A stretch of DNA of 27,829 nucleotides from Trypanosoma brucei gambiense DAL972 (taxonomy: Eukaryota > Euglenozoa > Kinetoplastea > Trypanosomatida > Trypanosomatidae). Below are positions 16,256 to 24,405 of this stretch, piece after piece. The stretch lies in assembly GCF_000210295.1 (NCBI RefSeq), contig NC_026734.1, positions 712,051 through 739,879 of the forward strand. Direction: 5' to 3'. The notes below the pieces were generated by a model, which was not told the origin of the DNA, did no database searches, and was given only the letters and a program-made list of their open reading frames with translations. Each line of letters opens with the position of its first letter. Position 1 is the first letter of the stretch. A program made the translations under genes and the position numbers.

Positions 16256-18292
16256 ATGGCGGCCTTCTTCGGTTCGCTGGTAAAGTCTTTTATTCTTCCC
16301 AAGCCTTCTCCTACTTATAGTGCAGACAAACACCCCGGTAAACTGGTGCATATACCGAGGGTTGACTGGGATACACGGAAGGAAAATGGGACCTTTACGT
16401 ACGGGTTGCTACTGCTCGACACGGCTGCTAAATTCATCATCATCTACGCTCACACAAATGCCGTAGACGTTGCGATGGTGTTTGAAACAATGTCATATGT
16501 AAGTAAGCGTACCTCTACCTCTGTACTGCTTGTGGAATACACGGGTTACGGAATTGCATATGGTGAGACGACAGAGCGTTCCATGAATGAAGATGTGCTG
16601 TCGGCGTATTATTACGCTGTGCGTCACATGCGGGTGCCCGCTGATCGCGTAGTGCTGATGGGCCGTTCCATCGGTACGGGGCCATCAGCTCAAGTATGTG
16701 CGCTTCTGCAAGGTGAAGAGGAGGTTCCAGCACTTCTTGTGCTTCAATCCCCTTTTACATCACTAAAGGAATGCGCAAATGATATCACGCCCAATGTGGG
16801 CTCAATTGTGGGCTACTTGGGTTATGATTGGTTTCGTACCATTGACGTGGTTGCGCAGGTGCGATGCCCCATCATAATTCACCACGGGCAATGCGATGAT
16901 GTGGTGCCGTTTGAACACGCGCAGCAGCTAAAACGGACCATCGAAGAGGCAACACCACCCGGTGTAGTGGAGCTCCATGCGGAACCGAATCGCGGTCACA
17001 ACGATCTTCCCACAGAGAGCGCGAATCGTTTTATAGATAAGAAACTACGATCGTTTGGGCAGCCGCGATGTCTACAACCCAGATGCCGGCCTTATCATTT
17101 AGTAAACCCATCCATTTACGAGTATCTCTTCTGCGTGAAAGAGCAACCCATAATCAACATGGAAGAACTTCTAAAGCACTGGAATGAAACTCTATCCATA
17201 GGTTCCTTCGCCTATAAGCGAGAGAAGCTGTACGTACTTCTCACAGCTTCCGTGTCACTCTTCGCTATGCGATGTGCCAGGGCGTGGCAACATTACGCGG
17301 GAAGTCGGAAGCGGCATTACGGTAACAGTTATATCGCCAGTTGCAATGGCAGTGTTGGTGTTGGTGTTGGTGTTGGTGTTGTTGGTGGTAGTGGTAGTGG
17401 TGGTAACGGTGATGGTAGTGGCAGCGGTGCAGAGGAGTTATATTGTGCTAAGGAGGATATCATTAAGAGGTGTTTAGCCTGTTGGGGAAGTCCTCTTGGC
17501 GCCTACTTAAGTGTACGTGGCCCTCCAATCCGTCACAAGATATTTGGCGTTCATTTGGATGTGTGTGTGGAGAATGTGGTGGCTAGCGATGGTATTAGCA
17601 ATGAATCGGGTTTCCGTTCTTGTGGAGGCAATCCCTATTTCCTGAAGCGTGATACAGGGGAGGCATACTTGAGCGTAGCGGAGTTGGAGTTCACGCATGG
17701 CTTAACAAGAAGCGTCGCTGCAGCCATGTCCACCGCTCCCACTCTTGGCGGTGAGGAAGATGAAATGGACGTGTTTCTTCAGAAGAATGTGGTTACGAGA
17801 ATACAGACACAATGTGAGCGTGTGGTTGCGTTTCTTGATAGTAATGAGTGGGAGAATATGTTGGAAGTTCTCGTGAGCTTTGGCCAGCGAGCACCATCGT
17901 TTCTCAGCAGTAAAGCGCTGCAGTATTATTCGGAGTGCTCATCTCAGGCACGCTTCGGTGACAGTTGTGGGACCGGTGCCGCGTGTTGCGGTAATGATAG
18001 CGGCCCGGCACCACGCAGTGAAGTGATGGAAACCATTGAAGATGTTGATGAGTGGCTCAGGCCGTGGGTTGTTAGTCCTGACACACGAATGCAATTGGGA
18101 ACGGAGGTGCCTTGGGATTATTACCTTTTGAAGGCTCGTCTTTGTGTCGTTGAATACACGCCGCTGGGACCCGATACGAGTTGGGAGGAGGCGCGACGCA
18201 TTACTGACGCGTGGAGGGTTGTGAAGATAATTCATGACCTCTTTTGTAGTTACTCCCGCCGTGTCCTCCACCCCTCTTTCAGCGCGTCATGA
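16256..18292 (+). CDS. ABHD17-like alpha/beta hydrolase with long C-terminal extension, 678 aa
   Basis: ABHD17 enzymes are serine hydrolases that remove palmitate from membrane proteins. Residues 10-270 follow the ABHD17 layout: FILPKPSPTY (12-21), VHIPRVDW (31-38), AHTNAVD (65-71, SHGNAVD in animals), YTGYGIAYGE (95-104), nucleophile motif GRSIG (136-140, S138), LQSPFTS (163-169), HGQCDD (210-215, acid D214) and GHND (247-250, H248). The triad is complete. The N-terminal cysteine cluster that anchors animal ABHD17 is absent. About 400 extra residues follow, including a Gly-Val/Gly-Ser low-complexity linker (about 363-393) encoded by GGT/GTT repeats and an unrecognised second region. The frame also contains ATGs at 16049 and 16163; 16256 is preferred because an acceptor lies just before it and it begins where similarity begins. 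The substrate is unknown. Confidence 0.88.
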   Translation: MAAFFGSLVKSFILPKPSPTYSADKHPGKLVHIPRVDWDTRKENGTFTYGLLLLDTAAKFIIIYAHTNAVDVAMVFETMSYVSKRTSTSVLLVEYTGYGIAYGETTERSMNEDVLSAYYYAVRHMRVPADRVVLMGRSIGTGPSAQVCALLQGEEEVPALLVLQSPFTSLKECANDITPNVGSIVGYLGYDWFRTIDVVAQVRCPIIIHHGQCDDVVPFEHAQQLKRTIEEATPPGVVELHAEPNRGHNDLPTESANRFIDKKLRSFGQPRCLQPRCRPYHLVNPSIYEYLFCVKEQPIINMEELLKHWNETLSIGSFAYKREKLYVLLTASVSLFAMRCARAWQHYAGSRKRHYGNSYIASCNGSVGVGVGVGVVGGSGSGGNGDGSGSGAEELYCAKEDIIKRCLACWGSPLGAYLSVRGPPIRHKIFGVHLDVCVENVVASDGISNESGFRSCGGNPYFLKRDTGEAYLSVAELEFTHGLTRSVAAAMSTAPTLGGEEDEMDVFLQKNVVTRIQTQCERVVAFLDSNEWENMLEVLVSFGQRAPSFLSSKALQYYSECSSQARFGDSCGTGAACCGNDSGPAPRSEVMETIEDVDEWLRPWVVSPDTRMQLGTEVPWDYYLLKARLCVVEYTPLGPDTSWEEARRITDAWRVVKIIHDLFCSYSRRVLHPSFSAS

Positions 18293-18651
18293 GTTGGCTG
18301 CAAACGCTGTGAGAGTAGTAAAAGTATACATGAAAGTTAATTAGGAGATAAGAAGGCAGAAAAAGGAAGGCTGGTGGCAATGGTGGAGTACGCGGGACAG
18401 TGCCATTGTCAATGGATCACATTCCGTGAAACCAGCAGCGGCAGTTACATAAGCGTAAAGCGGAACAATAACTAAGCAATCAGTTATGAGGCGTGGAATG
18501 AGGGGAAATAGCGATGCAGATAAGTTTAAAAGCAGGAAGAGCAACAAATAAATGTGCAAAATCCGCTCTGCGTGAGGCATACCCGCGTTAAAGGAGATTA
18601 AGCGAAAGGTTGGGTGGGAGAACCGGCTGCCTTCTTATGCGGGGGTTTCCG

Positions 18652-18670
18652 ATACAAGTTTCGCTTGTAT
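18652..18670. repeat. Perfect 7-bp inverted repeat with TTTCG loop
   Basis: ATACAAG (18652-18658) and CTTGTAT (18664-18670) are exact reverse complements around a 5-nt loop. It lies in a non-coding spacer. The role is unknown; a stem this short can arise by chance. Confidence 0.5.
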
Positions 18671-19202
18671 GATCATCTCGCGGTTTCTTAATGGGCTCAC
18701 TTCCACATGTCCGCTCTCTTTAAATGCACCTTGCTGGTCGTGTACCGCAGTTTCAAAGTGAACATATTTCCGTACCTCTTTCTTTTCCATTTTAGTCTTG
18801 TTTGTCCGTTAATTCGATGCAAAAGTTGCTTTCGTCGATGCTCTCGTTGTTATTATTATTATTATTTGTAATAGTTGCCAGTTGTTGCAATTTTTGTCTT
18901 GCCGTGGTCTCTGGATTTTGGAGTTCACGCGCTTATATCTTCTCGCGCCGTTTTTTCGCTCACTCAATTTGTTTGTCTCTCCGCTATTTCTTCTATTTGT
19001 TTATTTATTTCGGCCTCCGCAACTGCGTTTGCTATTTCTATCCTTTCTTTTGACCTTTGTAGAAGGGAACTGTTGTAGTTTCTTTTTCTGTCATTGCGTC
19101 TTACTTCAGGGCGCGTAGCGGATACTCAATAATTGTAGTAGAGGCACGGGTCTCAACTCTGTGGATCTTCTCGCATAGAAAAGGGCAGAAGTATATACAT
19201 TC

Positions 19203-19232
19203 ATAAATAAATAAATATATATATATATATAT
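19203..19232. repeat. ATAA/(TA)n module in predicted 5' UTR
   Basis: ATAAATAAATAAAT followed by alternating A/T. It falls between the predicted splice AG (19108-19109) and the ATG (19286). Confidence 0.8.
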
Positions 19233-19285
19233 CAGCACAAGCATACAGATTGTAGCAAACTCCATATAAAATTTAAAACAGTGAA

Positions 19286-20689
19286 ATGCGCTCGCGCGAG
19301 GTGTACAGCGGATCGCAACCCATAGAGGAATATCATTCACCCAGTTCCCCATCAATTTCAAGTTCTGGTGACCCCTGTCGTGAGCCCATATCACCTTTGG
19401 GGGATCGCACGTTGATTATGGCTTTAGACGGAATGTTGCATGCCTCCCGCAAGGATGGTGGATTTGAGGGAGTGCTACGTTACGACGACTTGCGGCAGTT
19501 GTTGGCGAGGTTGGGCCTTACGTGGGAAACAGATCGTATTGATGACTGTTGGTATGATATAGTGAGGGGTCATGCCGCGCCAGTTGCGGATGACATGTCA
19601 TGGGTTCGACATTGCGTTTGTGAACACCTCTATGGAGAGTGCGCTGGGATAAGCACCACAGAGCTTTTGAGTGAGCAGCGGACACTTTCACCGCGGGACG
19701 AATTCTGTAATCTCGCGGAACTAAATGCCATCTCTGCATGGCGTACACCCGCGAAAGAAAAGAGGGATCGAACACAAGCGGTAGCGCCGTCAAAATTCAC
19801 GTTAAGGGCGAAAACTGTGGTTAAAGGAGGTGCCGGTTCGGAAGGGATGTCGCCTAAACGAGAAGCGCAGCCGCAACGACAGCGATCCCCGCCGCGGTCA
19901 GCGACATCACCTCAATTGTTGTTCGATGAGGCGGTGTGCAGCAGAGGTATTAGTCCACGTCAGGGCATCTGCTTTACGTCACCTACGATGTCAAGTATGC
20001 GGAGGGGGCGCGCTACCGCTGTAATGTCGAGGCACCGGTCTGGATTAAGTACTGACAGTTTCCCTAGACGAAGGAGTCCCTCACCATCGTCGCATGGTGA
20101 TGTGTTCCACCGCCTAACAGAAGATGCCCACAGCAGGAGAAATCGGCAACTTGCCGTTGCTGCAGCAGCCGTTGAGGCTCAATCGGCACCGCAAACGGGG
20201 GGCACCGTTTCCACAAGTCCTGCGCGATCCCGTCGTCCATCACCTGGTGGGCGTGGGATGTGGGAAAGGCCAACAAAATCATACCAGGCTAAGTTTTCTG
20301 GTGAGCCTCCACCATTTGACCCTCTTGAGTCACAACCAGCCACTCCACCCGTGACGAGGCATAAACCACCGGGACCTTCGTCTTTTGTACCAACGGGATA
20401 TGTAGAGGCGGTAGCGCGGTTGCGAAAATACGCATCATCACGCCCACATTATCAGGACTTCATGAGCTCTCTTCGTTCAGAGCCCGTAACTTCTCACGTA
20501 GTCGATGATACGCCAATTCTTAGATTGCCAGTGCGGGGGGGTGCTCGGCAGTTTTCGGGAAAAGTTGTTGATGTGCGACTCGCAACGCCCACACGGTCAC
20601 GATCCAACGATGTGCTTCGTGATGTGCCGTATGATGATCCATCGCGGGTGATTTATCAAAACATGCTGCGGGGAAGGCGGTGTGCATAA
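19286..20689 (+). CDS. Ser/Pro/Arg-rich protein with degenerate EF-hand, 467 aa
   Basis: Function unknown. Residues 42-92 look like one helix-loop-helix of EF-hand type. The loop at D57-D68 has D in position 1, E in 5, G in 6, a hydrophobic residue in 8 and D in 12; this is the calmodulin spacing, but several ligand positions are missing. The region from about 140 to 380 is rich in Ser-Pro, Arg-Ser and Pro and has many SP/TP sites for proline-directed kinases, for example SRGISPRQ and RRSPSPSS. It is probably disordered. The last 100 residues contain YVEAVARLRKYASS and short conserved-looking basic pieces. There is no membrane segment. Such proteins are common in trypanosome cytoskeleton and flagellum, but that is only analogy. 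The ATG at 19286 is the first after the predicted acceptor. Confidence 0.8.
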   Translation: MRSREVYSGSQPIEEYHSPSSPSISSSGDPCREPISPLGDRTLIMALDGMLHASRKDGGFEGVLRYDDLRQLLARLGLTWETDRIDDCWYDIVRGHAAPVADDMSWVRHCVCEHLYGECAGISTTELLSEQRTLSPRDEFCNLAELNAISAWRTPAKEKRDRTQAVAPSKFTLRAKTVVKGGAGSEGMSPKREAQPQRQRSPPRSATSPQLLFDEAVCSRGISPRQGICFTSPTMSSMRRGRATAVMSRHRSGLSTDSFPRRRSPSPSSHGDVFHRLTEDAHSRRNRQLAVAAAAVEAQSAPQTGGTVSTSPARSRRPSPGGRGMWERPTKSYQAKFSGEPPPFDPLESQPATPPVTRHKPPGPSSFVPTGYVEAVARLRKYASSRPHYQDFMSSLRSEPVTSHVVDDTPILRLPVRGGARQFSGKVVDVRLATPTRSRSNDVLRDVPYDDPSRVIYQNMLRGRRCA

Positions 20690-21213
20690 GTTTTATACGC
20701 CGAGGCGGCATAGACGCGATTTCCATAGGGATGTTTTGTTTTTGTTTTTTACTTTCCCTGCTTTTATATCATTATTGTTAGTCTTTTTTTTCTTTTTTGA
20801 ACGATTTTCTTCCGCATTCTTATTTTGAATATCAGGCACGCTAGAATTTTTAATTTCATAGAAAAATGTACGTTTTGAGCTTCTGTATTGCGTATTCTCG
20901 TGAAATGAGTTCATTCCTTTCTTTCTTTTTTTTAATTGTTGATCCTTTTTTTTTTTCCCCCTCCCCTGTTCCTACCGGCCCCATGTCTTTTAACCATTGT
21001 GTTTATGACCCATCGCTTGTAATGAAAATAACATTTTCTTTCCATATAAATTTGTTTGTAATGTATCTGTATCTGTATTTGTGTGTGTTTACTTTAGGCG
21101 TAGTGAAACACACACACACAAAAAAAAAAGAAAAAAAGAGGAGGGGAAACCTGTAAGTCCAGCCCAACCGCGTGAGGTTGCGTATAGTTTGAGCCGCTGC
21201 AGTGGGCATTTCA
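20690..21213 (+). other. Intergenic spacer with SPOUT-gene splice acceptor
   Basis: No gene supported. T-rich tracts occur at 20731-20762, 20782-20797, 20914-20935 and 20947-20956. GTGTGTGTTTACTTTAG ends at an AG (21096-21097), a plausible acceptor. From there to 21214 there is no ATG, only a CA repeat and an A/G-rich stretch (21107-21148). Confidence 0.5.
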
Positions 21214-22659
21214 ATGCGGTTGTCTCATCGTTGCCTCATAAAGCGGGATTTTGATGCTTGGGCTTATAACATATACTGGCCGCAGAAAAAGGCGTTTCTT
21301 CCACTAATGGGCTTCGCGAGTTTAACAGTTGAGGATATTAAGTTTGCATACAATGCGTGGTGTCTCTTGCGTCTCGCAATGTTTTATGGTGCCGCACACC
21401 CAAAGGTTCTCAGTCCATTAGTGAACTGCACTCCATCAATGGACATCATACATGGCGGAAATCGAATTTTTTACATGCACTCGCAAGTGTCCACTCCCCT
21501 TTCACAACGAAAAATAAAAGTTGCACTAACTCCCTGCCATCCCGGGGCACAATTACTGCAGTCATTTCCGTGGGAAACTGCAGCTCAACAGGGCGGTTGG
21601 GGTTCAACGGAGAGCGATGATAATTGCGGCGTGGAGATAATTCTCGGAATGGAAAATGGCATGTCTGAAGAGGTGCGTGCGGGATGTGATTATTGCCTTT
21701 ACGTGCCTCAATACGGTTCTGTAGGTTCACTTTCAATGCTTTCAGCAATGGCAATTGCCGTACATTTGGCCTTCTGTGCGCGGTGGATGAGGCGGGGTAC
21801 TGAAGTGAATGAACGACTTGTACCATTTTTGGGGCATATGCCTTTGAGCAGTGACGCCAATGACACAATTGCGCCCTGTACGCTTCCACATGAGAAAAAT
21901 CTTATACACTTTAGTAATGAAGAAATTCGAGCTTTACTTGCGGAGAGGCGCCTGCAGTATCGAATGCAGCTTTCCGTGATGGTATATAATGAGTTTGGTG
22001 ATCGCAACATTGGGGCCATCATGCGCAATGCAAATGTGTTCAATTGCGAGGAACTTATTGTTCTGAATCGTCGCAAGTTTAACCGGCGGGGTGCCGTTGG
22101 TACACATCATGTGCTCACGACGACATTTCACGCTACTTTGAACGACAGGAGTTGTCAGTCACGTTTGCAGGGTTATGTGTTGTGGCTACTGCATCAATAT
22201 TATCCATATCTGAAAGTTTATGGTGCATCTCCATCTAATGATAATGATAATGATATTGATGTTGCCACTTTCCTTCGACACGACAACATTCACTTGCAAC
22301 GTTGGCTTCGATGTAATGGTTACCAACACAATGAAGCGGGCCCAATCGCTAATATAACTGCAAGTTTTGGAACTGGTGACCACTGGGTTCATCTTATTGG
22401 AAAGGAAGTTTATCTTGACGATGAGAGTTCACTTGTGTCCGCAGTAAAGTCAGCTGCTGCAGCGGGATATCGCGGCATAATGTTAGTGGTTCCTGAAGAG
22501 GGCGCAACATTACCATTAGAATTGGTGAAAGAGTCACAACGCGTAGTTTTTATTGCACATCCCAATCGACTTGCACGGGATGTGCAGCGTGGACTTAATG
22601 GTGCACTCGCGACGGCTGTTGCTCTCGAGCGCCTTCGAACCGCAATCGATAATATTTAA
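21214..22659 (+). CDS. Tandem SpoU/TrmH (SPOUT) RNA methyltransferase-like protein, 481 aa
   Basis: SpoU enzymes methylate 2'-O of ribose in rRNA or tRNA and work as dimers with a knotted AdoMet site. Two domains seem to be present. Domain 1 (about 40-190): motif 1 NAWCLLRLAMFYG (47-59, Arg53), motif 2 LGMENGMS (144-151), motif 3 VPQYGSVGSLSMLSAM (164-179). Domain 2 (about 250-475): motif 1 NIGAIMRNANVFN (265-277, Arg271), the following RRGAVG (291-296), motif 2 VVPEEGATL (425-433) where the usual Gly residues are replaced, and motif 3 RGLNGALATAVALERL (459-474). Domain 1 keeps the better AdoMet loop but has SLS in place of SLN; domain 2 keeps the LN. A mitochondrial rRNA role is possible, since trypanosome mitoribosome assembly uses SpoU-type factors, but the N-terminus does not settle targeting. 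The frame opens at 21202 without an ATG before 21214. Confidence 0.82.
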   Translation: MRLSHRCLIKRDFDAWAYNIYWPQKKAFLPLMGFASLTVEDIKFAYNAWCLLRLAMFYGAAHPKVLSPLVNCTPSMDIIHGGNRIFYMHSQVSTPLSQRKIKVALTPCHPGAQLLQSFPWETAAQQGGWGSTESDDNCGVEIILGMENGMSEEVRAGCDYCLYVPQYGSVGSLSMLSAMAIAVHLAFCARWMRRGTEVNERLVPFLGHMPLSSDANDTIAPCTLPHEKNLIHFSNEEIRALLAERRLQYRMQLSVMVYNEFGDRNIGAIMRNANVFNCEELIVLNRRKFNRRGAVGTHHVLTTTFHATLNDRSCQSRLQGYVLWLLHQYYPYLKVYGASPSNDNDNDIDVATFLRHDNIHLQRWLRCNGYQHNEAGPIANITASFGTGDHWVHLIGKEVYLDDESSLVSAVKSAAAAGYRGIMLVVPEEGATLPLELVKESQRVVFIAHPNRLARDVQRGLNGALATAVALERLRTAIDNI

Positions 22660-22822
22660 GCATTCGGTGCTCTTCCGCCACGAGAAGTCACACGTGTAAC
22701 ATTAACTCGATCGCCCGCTTTACTTTTTTTTTTTTTACAATTTTGAAAAAAAAATAACAAAAAAAAAACCCCTTTTCTCTCCTCCACTCTTCCCAGTATT
22801 TGTGTTCATGACGCGTGTGCCC

Positions 22823-22825
<3 letters not shown>

Positions 22826-22880
<55 letters not shown>
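22826..22880. repeat. (TA)n followed by (TG)n compound microsatellite
   Basis: About 37 bp of alternating T/A directly joined to about 19 bp of alternating T/G, in the spacer between the SPOUT gene and PLA1. Confidence 0.92.
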
Positions 22881-22992
22881 TCAACCTTTGTTGTCATTTA
22901 TCTTAACTGTTGAATGTCCACCATATAATGGCTTATGCAAGTGCCTCTTCACAGTTTCTTTCTTTTTTCTTATATTTGGAAGGAGAGAAGAA

Positions 22993-23011
22993 GGGGAGGG
23001 AGGGAGGGGGG
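22993..23011 (+). other. Canonical G-quadruplex motif with one-nucleotide loops
   Basis: The + strand reads G4-A-G3-A-G3-A-G6, four G runs separated by single A residues. Short loops of this kind are known to give very stable quadruplexes, and the motif would be present in the transcript as RNA. It lies 490 nt upstream of the PLA1 ATG. Confidence 0.75.
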
Positions 23012-23502
23012 ACAAGGCTTTTTTTAAAAGATTTTTTTTTAAAATTTTTATTTTCACAGATGGGGAGTGGAATTTATTAAAGTACTGCGGGCGACATTAA
23101 CTCCCATATGCATTTCGTTTCAGCAGTATGTGAGGGCCTGTTGCTCCCTCTTTTCTGCAATTATCGTCTAACAGTAGTAGTTATTATAATTATTGTTATT
23201 ATTATTATCATCATCATCGTTATTTCTTCTCCTCACCATTTGGCACGTGAGGGAATTTGACATTTTCCATGGGAAGTGTCCTGCATTTCGTCTCTCCTCT
23301 CCTTTCCTTTCCTCACCTCTCTTTTTCTTTTTTATTTTCGAAGCGTAAGTTAACACAAGGTGTATATTAATAAATTTTAAAAAAAAAAAGAGAAAGAAAG
23401 AAGTATCCACCGCAAGTGGCGCTGTCGTATAGGTTTATTTTAGGAGAGAAGTGATTCAGAAATCCTTCACACACACCAATTGGAATCATTTTATAAGGAA
23501 TC

Positions 23503-24405
23503 ATGTCGGAATCCGTTGATCAGTTATTAAAAACGTACCTTCAGTCATGTGATTATTCAATTGATTCCTCTTCCAGGAAGAAAGCACTTGAAATGTCATG
23601 TTTGTGTTGCCATGTTTATGGTGGTGAAGGACATCTTCCTGATGGTTGGCTCGTATGCACTCGTGAAGTTGAGGGACTTAAAAAAAGGGACGAGAGTTGC
23701 GGTTTTCGATCTGAATTGTACACAAATGGTTCCAAATATGTACTCGCCTTTGCGGGAGTTCACGACAACCGAAGCGCTTTTGAAAGTGCGCTGCAATTAG
23801 TTGGAAAATCGGATGCGTACAAGTTAGCAGCGGCAAATGCGGCGTTGGTGGTTTCCGCTTTTGGATTATCAAATGTTTCATTCACGGGGCATTCGCTTGG
23901 CGGTGGTTTGGCGACTGCAGCTGCTGTTTTTACCGGCGCTCCCGCCATTACCTTCAATCCCGCTTGGCTTTCATCATCCACAAGATCCGAGTTGTTAAAA
24001 TTCCCTTCGGTTGAGGTAATTAATTATGTTATTTTTGCCGAAGCGCTTGATGTGTTCCAACGACATCCGCAACTTCTGAACTCCGTCCCTGCTGGAGCTT
24101 TTTTTGCTGGACTTCTCAGTAACAGCAAAATTCAACAGTTTGGCACATTTAAATATATTTACTGTAAAGTTATACATGACAGGCCACATTATATTGATGC
24201 TCACCTCATAGAGACAATTATTGAGGAATTACGGAAGGAAAATGGAGAAAAAATTTCAGCTTCTGACCTGGCCGCTTCATCACTCCATGAAGATGTTATG
24301 GGAGGTATGGCACAACTTGTGCAACAAAAGATGTCAGTTATTATGGAAGTTGTTGCGTCTGTCATGTCAAAGCAATTTTCTGCCGGAGGGTTCGGTTCTT
24401 CATGA
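23503..24405 (+). CDS. PLA1: Phospholipase A1 (class 3 lipase-like), 300 aa
   Basis: Cleaves the sn-1 acyl chain of phospholipids, chiefly phosphatidylcholine in trypanosomes; a soluble cytosolic enzyme with no signal peptide or membrane segment here. The nucleophile motif is FTGHSLGGG (127-135) with Ser131. The catalytic Asp183 (EALD) and His234 (YIDAH) are at the positions I recall as the triad of the published T. brucei enzyme. A lipase-type strand NGSKYVLAFAG (75-85) precedes the nucleophile. Codon third positions look more A/T-rich than in the upstream housekeeping genes. The published view is that the gene was acquired from a bacterium (Sodalis, the tsetse symbiont); I cannot test that here. 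The ATG at 23503 is the first after the predicted acceptor at 23342-23343. Confidence 0.93.
   Translation: MSESVDQLLKTYLQSCDYSIDSSSRKKALEMSCLCCHVYGGEGHLPDGWLVCTREVEGLKKRDESCGFRSELYTNGSKYVLAFAGVHDNRSAFESALQLVGKSDAYKLAAANAALVVSAFGLSNVSFTGHSLGGGLATAAAVFTGAPAITFNPAWLSSSTRSELLKFPSVEVINYVIFAEALDVFQRHPQLLNSVPAGAFFAGLLSNSKIQQFGTFKYIYCKVIHDRPHYIDAHLIETIIEELRKENGEKISASDLAASSLHEDVMGGMAQLVQQKMSVIMEVVASVMSKQFSAGGFGSS

Larger units (their letters stand above)
18293..19285 (+). other. Long intergenic spacer with a hairpin and a possible cryptic transcript
   Basis: No coding gene supported. The part 18293-18760 is less T-rich than other spacers and carries a perfect 7-bp inverted repeat at 18652-18670. From 18770 on it is T/C-rich. 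The AG at 19108-19109 after TTACTTC is the likely acceptor for the next gene. No ATG lies between it and 19286, and the predicted 5' UTR holds an ataaataaata/(TA)n module at 19203-19232. Several overlapping + frames at 18802-19118 are typical T-rich chance frames. Confidence 0.5.
22660..23502 (+). other. Intergenic spacer with (TA)n(TG)n, G-quadruplex motif and PLA1 acceptor
   Basis: No gene supported. It contains poly-T and poly-A tracts (22722-22768), a long (TA)n at 22826-22862 running into (TG)n at 22862-22880, a G-run motif (22993-23011), ATT/ATC triplet repeats (23179-23223) and a C/T tract (23285-23340). The first AG after that tract (23342-23343) is a good acceptor for PLA1: no ATG lies between it and 23503. 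Confidence 0.6.

Noticed and set aside
18802..19118. Three overlapping + frames of 67-83 codons with hydrophobic products
   Set aside because: The region is a T/C-rich pre-splice tract, which always yields Leu/Phe/Ser-rich frames; it lies upstream of the predicted acceptor.
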